From NCBI GenBank assembly GCA_945878745.1, contig CAMDVY010000018.1, positions 1 through 15,971 of the forward strand: a stretch of DNA of 15,971 bases, given 5' to 3'. This DNA comes from Klebsiella pneumoniae (lineage in GTDB: Bacteria; Pseudomonadota; Gammaproteobacteria; Pseudomonadales; Azotimanducaceae). Position 1 is the first letter of the stretch. Each line of letters opens with the position of its first letter. Under the pieces are notes generated by a model. That model made no database searches, was not told the DNA's origin, and was given only the letters and a program-made list of their open reading frames with translations. This document shows, piece by piece, positions 8,128 through 14,761 of the stretch. The position numbers and the translations under genes are program-made.

Positions 8128-8141
8128 CCGGGAAGGACGTC

Positions 8142-8234
8142 ATGACAGACGCATCACCAGTAACCGAAATTCATTGGTCTGGCGTGCGAGTCGTCCCAAC
8201 CGCGTTGCATTGGCTCGATTTCGTTGCTGGTTAG
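8142..8234 (+). CDS. Possible 30-codon leader peptide upstream of the SRAP gene
   Basis: ATG at 8142 is preceded by GGAAGGA (8131-8137), the strongest Shine-Dalgarno match in this region, with a 4-base gap. The frame encodes 30 residues beginning MTDASPVTEIHWSGVRVVPT, with two tryptophans, and ends in TAG 20 bases before the SRAP start codon, whose own ribosome site is weak. It could be a translated leader that couples to or regulates the downstream gene, or a small protein. It could also be chance. No homology is recognised and codon evidence is too short to judge. Confidence 0.35.
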   Translation: MTDASPVTEIHWSGVRVVPTALHWLDFVAG

Positions 8235-8254
8235 GTGGAGACAGAAGAACAACG

Positions 8255-8968
8255 ATGTGTGGCAGATTCAACATCACGTCAGATCCGTTGGCACGTTTGT
8301 TGATGGAGCTGGTCAACATGCCCTACGAGGGGCGAGACAACTTCAATGCGGCACCAACCGAGAAAATTCCGGTGGTGCGTATTGCACCGCTAGGTCATGA
8401 GCGGGCGGGTGAGCCGGAGCTGGTGCCGATGCGCTGGTGGTTGACACCGTACTGGGCGAAGGAAGTATCCAGCAAATATTCGATGTTCAATGCCAAGTCG
8501 GAAACTGCCGCGACCAGCCCGGCGTTTCGCGAGCCATTTCGCAAACGCCGGTGCGTGGTGCCGGTAACGGGTTTCTACGAGTGGAGTCGGGGGCAGGCAG
8601 AGAAGGTGCCCTACCTCATCAAACCCAGCCGTCACGGTGGGTTGTTGCTGGCAGGTTTATGGGATCACTGGCGTAATGCCGAGAGCGGTGAGGAGCTGCT
8701 GAGTTTCACGATTCTGACCGCGCCAGCCCATCCGGACTTCGTGTTCCTGCACACCAGACAGCCGGTCATGATGTCGATTCAGGAAGCGCGCCGATGGCTG
8801 GAACCTGAGATACCCACTGTGGAAATGACTGACTTGTTTGGCTCGCGGCTGCCGATGGCTCTGGATCTCGTGCCCGTGTCAGCCTATGTAAACAATGCTC
8901 GGAACAAGGGTGCACAAGCGGCCGCTGCGATTGGCGAGCCCATTCATCTTGGAGGCGCGGAAGGCTGA
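8255..8968 (+). CDS. SRAP-domain abasic-site protein (YedK/HMCES family)
   Basis: The 237-residue protein begins with the hallmark MCGRF: after removal of Met1, Cys2 forms a thiazolidine crosslink to abasic sites in single-stranded DNA, shielding them from breakage. Other active-site residues appear in the expected order: Asn79 in FNAKSET, Glu109 in GFYEW, and His166. The His region usually reads HDRMP; here it is HTRQP (166-170), so Asp and Met are replaced while His, Arg and Pro remain. Length and fold match bacterial YedK. The ATG at 8255 is fixed by the catalytic Cys2 requirement, although its ribosome site (AGAAG) is weak. The longer frame from 8060 would bury Cys2 and is rejected. The gene is divergent from the acyl-CoA dehydrogenase and its stop overlaps the start of the next gene, implying coupled translation. 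Confidence 0.95.
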   Translation: MCGRFNITSDPLARLLMELVNMPYEGRDNFNAAPTEKIPVVRIAPLGHERAGEPELVPMRWWLTPYWAKEVSSKYSMFNAKSETAATSPAFREPFRKRRCVVPVTGFYEWSRGQAEKVPYLIKPSRHGGLLLAGLWDHWRNAESGEELLSFTILTAPAHPDFVFLHTRQPVMMSIQEARRWLEPEIPTVEMTDLFGSRLPMALDLVPVSAYVNNARNKGAQAAAAIGEPIHLGGAEG

Positions 8969-9423
8969 TGTTGTTGGGCAAAGGCGAGTGGCAGGGCAAA
9001 GGCAGTGTGTTGTTCGAAGGGCGGAGCCTTGGCTTGCCCGTAACGGCCGATCTCAAGATCGAGCATGAACCCGAAGCGCTGGTCATCACCGGGACGCTGT
9101 CGGTGGTCGGGCACGGGATTGATGAACTGTCGGCCAGAGTTGTGGAAAACGAGTCAGGTACCTACACACTGGATGTTTTCCACCGAGGCGCAAGGCTGGA
9201 CGGTACCGGCAAATTCGAGAGCGAGCCGAATCATGCCATGCTTTGGAATGAACCCGGAACGATTGTCGTGTCGGTGTCCTTGTTTGGTACGGGCAAAGGT
9301 ATTGGCTGCCGCGGGTTTCTGCGCGAGCGCGGTGCGGTGCTGACCTGGGAAATTGCCTTTTCCCAGGCTCAACCAGAGCGCAGTGGTGCGAACGTCGTGT
9401 CGATGTTCAAACGACGTCGCTGA
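8968..9423 (+). CDS. Unrecognised beta-rich protein coupled to the SRAP gene
   Basis: The 151-residue protein starts at the ATG that shares one base with the SRAP stop (TGATG), a typical translational-coupling junction. It has no signal peptide or membrane segment. It reads as alternating short strands: GEWQGKGSVLFEGRSLGLPV, ALVITGTLSV, TYTLDVFHRGARLDGTGKFE, TIVVSVSLFG, GFLRERGAVLTWEIAF. This is reminiscent of a small beta-barrel or lipocalin/DUF1579-like fold, but I cannot identify the family. The C-terminus is basic (MFKRRR). Physical coupling to an abasic-site repair protein suggests a shared role or stoichiometric expression, but that is inference. It is convergent with the fusion oxidoreductase; the 61-base gap between the two shows no convincing terminator. 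Confidence 0.8.
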   Translation: MLLGKGEWQGKGSVLFEGRSLGLPVTADLKIEHEPEALVITGTLSVVGHGIDELSARVVENESGTYTLDVFHRGARLDGTGKFESEPNHAMLWNEPGTIVVSVSLFGTGKGIGCRGFLRERGAVLTWEIAFSQAQPERSGANVVSMFKRRR

Positions 9424-9484
9424 TTTCCCCTCGGTCTTTTCCTCTCTGCCATCTTCCCTCGAAGCCGGGCCGGAGTTGCAGCCG

Positions 9485-11515
9485 TTAGAGAGAATCCGTT
9501 TCGAGATTCAACCAGGCGATCTGCTCCGCGGTCAGCTTGAGCGAGATCGCTTTGATGCAGCTGTCCAGTTCCCAAAGGGTGCGTGGACCAATCAGCGCGA
9601 ACACCGGGAATGCCTGCCTGAGCACGTAAGCCAGCGCGATGTTGATGGCACTGGTGCCAAGGCTGTCAGCCAGACTGAACGCGCGACGTCGCCGTTCGAA
9701 GTTGTCTTCAGCAAACCAGGTTCGCTGCAGCTCATCGATGGTTGGCTCGACGCGGGTACCTGCCCCTGCCCGTTGTCCCTGTTCGGCAAGCACTGCATCA
9801 ACCCAGGGTGTAAAGAACCCTCGTGCCTGGGATGACCATGGCATCAGTGCTGTGCCGCTGTCTTTCAGGTACGACCGAAACGCTGCGTCCCATGATGATT
9901 CGACACCAGGCCAGATCGGCGTAACCATACGCGCCAGAGAGAGATTGTTGGATACGGCCGAGAATCCCTGTTTTCCGTTCTCACGGGCATAGGCGTTTAC
10001 TGCCTGCACTCTTGGCAGCGTCCAGTTGGACCCTCCGAATACCCGAATCCGGCCACGTGCAACTTCCGCGTTCAGGGCATCAACGAACTCTCCCACCGGA
10101 ATATCCGTGTTGTCACGATGCAGGAAGTAGACATCCACATAGTCCGTCTGCAGGCGTTCGAGGCTGACATCCAGTTGTGGACCGATCTGGTCCGGAAAAC
10201 AGTGCGGTGTATGGGCGCCTTTGCCGATGATCACCATGTCCGAGCGGATGTTGCGTTGTGTGTGCCAATGACCGAGCAGCTTCTCCATGGAGCCATTGCC
10301 ATAGACGAAGGCCGTATCGAAGGCGTTGCCGCCAAGATCGAAGTAGTGATCCCACATCACGGCTGCATGACTTGCGTTTGGCTGGTTGTCACACCCCATG
10401 ACCAGGTGGGCCATGTCTTGCGCCAGACCTTTCACCGCACTGCGGGTGACCAAGGCATCGGGAGCTGCGGGATTGCGCAAGGCGACCAGCGGCCCACGAT
10501 GGGTTTCGGGCAGCTCCTGCTGATACTCAAGACCGATTTCTGCGCGCCAGGCGTCGAGAACCCTGGCGTTGCCCAGCGAGTCCTGCGATGACATGGCCGG
10601 TGATTCCAGCTTGCCCGCGGCTATGGCCTCCGCCACGGCTTCGACTTCGAGCACGTATAGCGGTTTGCTGATGCCGCTGATCTGTTCTGTTCGTCCGAAA
10701 CTTGAGAGTTCAAAGCGCCATTGTCCTTCTGCATCGGCAGGCAGCCAGGGGTTGGGCAAGTGGATATGGCCCTTGCTGCCACTGATGCGTGCACTGTTGT
10801 CCAGGCCGATTCGAATGCCTGTCGCGACCTGTGCGCTCACGCCATTGGAGAATCCAAGCAACGCGGTAGTCCACTCGTCGACACCGGTGCTCCCAAGGTG
10901 GCCATGCGCTTTGACGGTGCCTGGTTCTTCGTTGAGAAGGAGTCGCGCCAGTGAAACGGGATAACAACCGACGTCGAGAATTCCGCCTCCGCCTAAAGCG
11001 TTGGCGAACAGGCGAGAGTCGAACAGGCGAGAGTCGACGTCGACAGCAGTCTGATAACCGAAGTTGGCGCTGATGTGCCTGATCTCGCCAATGGCTCCGC
11101 CAGTGATCAGCTCCCTCACGATGCGGGTTTGTGGATGGCAGCGATACATGAAGGCTTCCATCAGGAATCGTCGGTGTACCCCGGCGGCATGTGTCATGGC
11201 CATCACTTCTGCAGCGTTCAGACCCAGCGGCTTTTCACACAGCACGTGTTTTCCTGCCGCCAGCGCCTTGATTGTCCACTCGGCGTGAAGTGGGTGGGGT
11301 GTCGCGACATAGATGACGTCCACAGACGGGTCGGTGATCAGCGCGTCATAGGATCCGTGCGCAGTGACGTTGCCATATTGGTCAGAAAAGGTCCTCGCAA
11401 CGGAGCGATCTCGGCTTGCGACGGCGGTGAGGCGATTGCCCGGTGTTGTTGTGATGGCCGCTGCCAAAGCATGGGCGATTCGCCCGGTGGCGAGGATTCC
11501 CCAGTTCAAGGTCAT
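9485..11515 (-). CDS. Gfo/Idh/MocA oxidoreductase fused to aldo/keto reductase
   Basis: One uninterrupted 676-residue frame holds two NAD(P)-dependent oxidoreductases. Residues 1 to about 335 form a Gfo/Idh/MocA domain, usually active on sugars, inositols or related polyols. It has a Rossmann turn (GILATGRIA, 6-14), the catalytic CEKP (93-96) and GGILDVGCYP (177-186), where Asp181 and Tyr185 occupy the active-site positions. Residues about 360-676 form an aldo/keto reductase barrel with the full tetrad: Asp400, Tyr405, Lys432 and His466. A linker of roughly 25 residues joins them. The ATG at 11515 has GAGA 8 bases upstream; a start at 11578 would add 21 residues without homology to the fold. 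Fusion of two redox domains suggests consecutive steps on one carbohydrate or carbonyl substrate, for example oxidation at one position and reduction at another. The substrate is unknown. Residues 161-170 contain a duplicated DSRLF. Confidence 0.92.
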   Translation of the reverse strand: MTLNWGILATGRIAHALAAAITTTPGNRLTAVASRDRSVARTFSDQYGNVTAHGSYDALITDPSVDVIYVATPHPLHAEWTIKALAAGKHVLCEKPLGLNAAEVMAMTHAAGVHRRFLMEAFMYRCHPQTRIVRELITGGAIGEIRHISANFGYQTAVDVDSRLFDSRLFANALGGGGILDVGCYPVSLARLLLNEEPGTVKAHGHLGSTGVDEWTTALLGFSNGVSAQVATGIRIGLDNSARISGSKGHIHLPNPWLPADAEGQWRFELSSFGRTEQISGISKPLYVLEVEAVAEAIAAGKLESPAMSSQDSLGNARVLDAWRAEIGLEYQQELPETHRGPLVALRNPAAPDALVTRSAVKGLAQDMAHLVMGCDNQPNASHAAVMWDHYFDLGGNAFDTAFVYGNGSMEKLLGHWHTQRNIRSDMVIIGKGAHTPHCFPDQIGPQLDVSLERLQTDYVDVYFLHRDNTDIPVGEFVDALNAEVARGRIRVFGGSNWTLPRVQAVNAYARENGKQGFSAVSNNLSLARMVTPIWPGVESSWDAAFRSYLKDSGTALMPWSSQARGFFTPWVDAVLAEQGQRAGAGTRVEPTIDELQRTWFAEDNFERRRRAFSLADSLGTSAINIALAYVLRQAFPVFALIGPRTLWELDSCIKAISLKLTAEQIAWLNLETDSL
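11006..11035. repeat. Perfect 15-bp tandem duplication inside the fusion gene
   Basis: GAACAGGCGAGAGTC occurs twice back to back (11006-11020 and 11021-11035) with no mismatch. On the coding strand it adds five residues in frame, giving DSRLFDSRLF in the Gfo/Idh/MocA domain just before the glycine-rich GGGGILDVG loop. The frame is preserved. Perfect identity suggests a recent slippage event. Confidence 0.9.
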
Positions 11516-11707
11516 GTGATTTTCTCGTTGTTTCTTCGGGACGGAGATGATCAGGTGATGGTCATCGGTAGAGTGCAATGAGAACAGGGAAAGCCGACAG
11601 CCTCAAGTCTGGTGGTGTCTCAAGGTCGCTGGTTCGGACCGGGGACGATGGCAGACTGACCAGGTCGGCACCGGTGGTGTCCCACCTTTTGCGTGCAAGC
11701 GCGAAAT

Positions 11708-11723
11708 GGTGATGAGCGTCACA
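11708..11723. promoter_or_regulatory. CRP/Vfr-like binding site
   Basis: GGTGA, six bases, TCACA matches the CRP half-site pattern TGTGA-N6-TCACA in 9 of 10 fixed positions. It lies 118 bases before the membrane-protein ATG and 192 bases from the fusion-gene ATG, so it could act on either. Catabolite-type control would suit a sugar-related oxidoreductase, but that is inference. Confidence 0.45.
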
Positions 11724-11755
11724 CCGTGGTTATCGTCTACAGATCACGCCACAAA

Positions 11756-11770
11756 GTCGTTATCTACGAC
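11756..11770. repeat. Short inverted repeat GTCGT-N5-ACGAC
   Basis: Five-base arms with a five-base loop (TATCT), 33 bases from the CRP-like site in the same spacer. It could be a minor operator; a dyad this short may occur by chance. Confidence 0.25.
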
Positions 11771-11841
11771 AAGATTCGATGACGCCGCATCTCATAGGAT
11801 GCAGCTGTCGCCGATGATCGGCACCGTTTGCAAAACACCGC

Positions 11842-12333
11842 ATGAGCAACACCATCGTCAGGATCGCCCTGGTAAACATGCTACTCGCTGGCATTTTTGT
11901 CGCCCTCATTACCCTTCAAGTGGGAAGCGCAGGCACTGCGGCGATTGTTCTGGGTGGGTTGGCGCTGCTGGTCAATGCGGTGTTCCTGATGAGCCCCAGG
12001 TCCAACCCAAATGCTGTAGCTCCGGCAGAAGCGACCGGCAAGTCGACTGGGTCAGGATCCGAGCCCATGGCGCGTACGCTCAGTTCAGCTGAAGCAGCCA
12101 GGCTGCCACAGCTGCGCAAACAGAAGGTCGAGGAGCCCCATGAAATGCCTCCCTGGTTGCGGGTCAAGGACAACATCGTCATGACCTGGGAAGGCAAACA
12201 TCATGTCGCGCCCATCAAAGGGGAGGATCCCTTCGAAGTAGCTCAGCGGCTGCACGCGCGGCTTCGTGCTGTCCGGCATGCTCAACCTGATGGAAAGGTT
12301 GACGACGCTGCCGTTGGATCCAGTCATTCCTGA
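11842..12333 (+). CDS. Two-helix membrane protein with a soluble tail, function unknown
   Basis: The 163-residue protein has two predicted transmembrane helices at about residues 5-27 and 32-50, forming a hairpin. A low-complexity Ser/Pro/Ala/Gly linker (about 52-85) follows, then a charged C-terminal part containing MPPWLRVKDNIVMTWEGKHH and a helix around DPFEVAQRLHARLRAVRH. The conserved-looking PWLRVKDNIVMTW block may be a small domain or a protein-binding segment. I do not recognise the family. Basic residues after helix two suggest the tail is cytoplasmic. The ATG at 11842 has no visible Shine-Dalgarno sequence, so the start is less sure than the frame. It is divergent from the fusion gene and convergent with the penicillin-acylase gene. 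Confidence 0.75.
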   Translation: MSNTIVRIALVNMLLAGIFVALITLQVGSAGTAAIVLGGLALLVNAVFLMSPRSNPNAVAPAEATGKSTGSGSEPMARTLSSAEAARLPQLRKQKVEEPHEMPPWLRVKDNIVMTWEGKHHVAPIKGEDPFEVAQRLHARLRAVRHAQPDGKVDDAAVGSSHS

Positions 12334-12344
12334 TTCGGCTTGTC

Positions 12345-12383
12345 CGATCCAGCCATCAAGTAGCTGAATTTCCGGATGGATCG
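12345..12383. terminator. Possible bidirectional hairpin between convergent genes
   Basis: CGATCCAGCC (12345-12354) pairs with GGATGGATCG (12374-12383) over 10 positions with one mismatch, around a 19-base loop. It lies exactly between the stops of the genes ending at 12333 and 12384. No U-tract follows on either strand and the loop is large, so this is a weak call. Confidence 0.3.
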
Positions 12384-14735
12384 TCAGCGATCTGGAACCA
12401 GCCGAATCGACATGACCTTTTCAGCATCGACCTGCGCCCGGCTCCACAACAGCGGAAAATCGAGATCGTTCGCCCAACCTTCCAGCAGGTTTGCATAAAA
12501 TGGTGACCGTGGGTCACCCGACTGACCCGGGGCATTGGTCATTCGTGCTGCATCCCAGTTGCCGACGTCGAGCACCATCCGCCACGATGCGCCGGATTTG
12601 ACTTGGAAGTCGTTTCCTGAAAACGAGGTACTGTTGACCGTATTGCCCGAACCGCCGCGTTCGCGGATGCGCATGCCAAAGCGCTTCTGGTTGGCGGCGT
12701 CGAGTCGAGGCAGCAGGGGGTGTGCAAACCGGATCTGGTGCAGCTTCCCCCAACGCCAGATCGAAGGATCATTGCCCAGCTGATTGTGGGCTGACGACCA
12801 CGCCGAGGACAAACTGTGACTGACAAGGTCTCTAACGTTGATGCCAGGCTTCGCACCATCCAGGACGTTTAGCACGGTGAACGGGTCGAGTGGCGTCAAC
12901 AGATTTGCGTGCTTGCCGCCGACAGCATTGGCGACGGCCGGTGTCAACTCGGCATAGACCCAGATAGCCCATAGTGCGGCTGCTGCGGCGTCACGAGTCA
13001 GCACCCGATCCCAGGCGGCCAGCATGGCCCCGGCTTCGCCGGACTGAGCAATATCCGGCAGGCGGCGAAGCACTTCATCGGCAAGCAGTTCGTGGTAGTC
13101 GCGCTGCAGCGCGGCAGAGTCTGCTGGCGAGTGCTGGTTATCCGCAGCCAGAGACAGCCACAGCCGCTGGTAACGCCATGGAGCGGACCACTCAAAACCG
13201 AGGCGATATCGATCGATGTTGAAGTCAGCAGGCAGATTCATGGAATTCGCCGTGCCGGTGAAGCCGCGTTCCGGATTGAACTCGGTGGGCAAAGCGTCCA
13301 TGTCGGCAAATCCTGCCCACTCATGGCGACCGTCCCCGGGCACTGGTAACAACCCGTCCCACGTGTTGCGTATCGGTGTCAAACCGGCTGCCTTGTAGCC
13401 GATGTTGCCGTCGATATCGGCATAGACCTGGTTTTCACTGGGAGCACCCCATCGGTTCAACGCCGAGGAGAATTGCCGCCAGTTGCTCGCGCGCATGTAC
13501 TCCACCGAGCCGAAATAGGGCGACATTCCCGGCTCGAGCCAGGCTGCACGAACGGCCCAGATCCGTTGATTGTCCTCCCGCACGATCGGGCCATGGCGTG
13601 TAAATCGGTAGGTCACCTGCGCGTCTGTACTACCACGAATCCTGATGGTGTCCGTCACGACACGAATCGGCTCGACGTGATCGGCGTACCGGTAGCCGCT
13701 CTTCTCTCGGCGGTAGAAATAGAGATCTTCCTGATCGATGGGAAAAATGGTCAGTCCGAAGGCAATGCGTTCATTGTGGCCGATGGAGATACCAGGCAGT
13801 GCCGGCTCACCGGCGCCAATGACATTCAGGTCCGGTGCAATGAGATGGGCGATGTACCGCAGGGATGGCACCGCGTGTGCCCGGTGTGGGTCATTGGCAA
13901 GAATGGGTCGGCCGGTACTGGTCCTGGACGGCGCCACCACCCAGTTGTTGCTGCCGGTGTCGGTCTCCAGTGCCATCGCCTGAGCGATGACTGCTGTTTC
14001 CGCGGCCGGCTTGAAAGTGACCGGTGCCGTCGCCAGAAGATAGTCGTTCAGGACGTCGGCGGGTACCGCGCACGGATCAAGACCTTCCGGGACGGTTGTC
14101 TGCCACTGTGGTTCAAGTTTCTTCCAGTCGGCGGCCAGTTCCAGACCACCCGCACATACCAATTGCGCCCGTTGAACTTCCTGCACGACGTTGCGCAGCA
14201 GCCCATGGCTGCGGATTCGCACGACGTCTTCGGCCGCCCATTTCGACGGCTGGTAGTTCAGCTGCTGGAATTCTGGCGGCAACAGATCCGGTTGTTGTGC
14301 GGTTTGGTCAATCCACGCGTTGATGCCGGCCACGAATGACTCGGCGATACGCTTGGCATCGGATCCGTACGCGAGCCACTCGCGATACATGTCACCGCGA
14401 TAGAGAAAGAGCCGGGCTGCTCGATCCTGTTCGAGATACGCAGGTCCAAAGACTTCAGACAGCTGACCAAGACCGCGGCGCCGCCACAGATCGATTTGCC
14501 AGAGGCGATCGCGAGCCGCGTTGAAACCCTGGAGAAAAAACGCATCGTAATGCGTGCCTGCATAGAGATGTGGTACGCCATACCGATCGACGATGATCTC
14601 GGCCGGGTGTTCCAGCCCTGCAACGGTCATGGCGGCGGGTGTCGGGATTACGGAGACTGCTTTTTCCGCATTGACCTGGCCGGGAAGGAGGGTCAGGCAG
14701 GCAGCGCCCAGCAAGGCAACTGCCTGTCGAGTCAT
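12384..14735 (-). CDS. Penicillin acylase family Ntn-hydrolase, exported
   Basis: The 783-residue precursor belongs to the penicillin amidase family, which includes penicillin G acylases and N-acyl-homoserine-lactone acylases such as PvdQ. These are periplasmic heterodimers made by self-cleavage of one chain. A signal peptide is clear: basic MTRQ, hydrophobic AVALLGAACLTLL, and a probable cut after VNA (residue 23). The alpha-chain motif VDRYGVPHLYA and AARDRLWQIDLWRRRGLGQL follow. Self-cleavage should fall in DTGSNNW, making Ser262 the N-terminal nucleophile of the beta chain. Other family signatures are LPGISIGHNERIAFGLT, YADIDGNIGY and the Asn-rich GTANSMN, expected to hold the oxyanion Asn. 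I prefer ATG 14735; an in-frame TTG at 14765, overlapping the nrdB stop, would add ten residues ahead of the signal peptide. No Shine-Dalgarno is seen, so coupling to nrdB translation is likely. Substrate is not predictable. Confidence 0.93.
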   Translation of the reverse strand: MTRQAVALLGAACLTLLPGQVNAEKAVSVIPTPAAMTVAGLEHPAEIIVDRYGVPHLYAGTHYDAFFLQGFNAARDRLWQIDLWRRRGLGQLSEVFGPAYLEQDRAARLFLYRGDMYREWLAYGSDAKRIAESFVAGINAWIDQTAQQPDLLPPEFQQLNYQPSKWAAEDVVRIRSHGLLRNVVQEVQRAQLVCAGGLELAADWKKLEPQWQTTVPEGLDPCAVPADVLNDYLLATAPVTFKPAAETAVIAQAMALETDTGSNNWVVAPSRTSTGRPILANDPHRAHAVPSLRYIAHLIAPDLNVIGAGEPALPGISIGHNERIAFGLTIFPIDQEDLYFYRREKSGYRYADHVEPIRVVTDTIRIRGSTDAQVTYRFTRHGPIVREDNQRIWAVRAAWLEPGMSPYFGSVEYMRASNWRQFSSALNRWGAPSENQVYADIDGNIGYKAAGLTPIRNTWDGLLPVPGDGRHEWAGFADMDALPTEFNPERGFTGTANSMNLPADFNIDRYRLGFEWSAPWRYQRLWLSLAADNQHSPADSAALQRDYHELLADEVLRRLPDIAQSGEAGAMLAAWDRVLTRDAAAAALWAIWVYAELTPAVANAVGGKHANLLTPLDPFTVLNVLDGAKPGINVRDLVSHSLSSAWSSAHNQLGNDPSIWRWGKLHQIRFAHPLLPRLDAANQKRFGMRIRERGGSGNTVNSTSFSGNDFQVKSGASWRMVLDVGNWDAARMTNAPGQSGDPRSPFYANLLEGWANDLDFPLLWSRAQVDAEKVMSIRLVPDR

Positions 14736-14761
14736 TTCGAAGATGAAAGGTCGTGTGCGAT

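Larger units (their letters stand above)
11516..11841. other. 326-bp divergent intergenic region
   Basis: No credible gene is seen here. Overlapping short frames lack ribosome sites and recognisable protein. It must hold the promoters of both the fusion gene (minus) and the membrane protein at 11842 (plus). Notable content is a CRP/Vfr-like dyad at 11708-11723 and a small hairpin at 11756-11770. No clean sigma-70 promoter pair could be picked by eye. Confidence 0.6.

Noticed and set aside
8060..8254. Upstream extension of the SRAP frame
   Set aside because: SRAP proteins need Cys at position 2 after Met removal. A longer N-terminus would block the active site.
9424..9484. Terminator sought between the convergent beta-rich gene and fusion gene
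   Set aside because: A short T-rich stretch exists, but no stable hairpin precedes it on either strand.
11706..12092. A 128-codon plus-strand frame starting at the CRP-like site
   Set aside because: It overlaps the membrane-protein gene out of phase, has no ribosome site, and yields a His/Arg-rich product with no structure.
13473..14339. A 288-codon plus-strand frame opposite the penicillin acylase gene
   Set aside because: It is the antisense shadow of a gene with a clear signal peptide and catalytic motifs; the composition is not protein-like.
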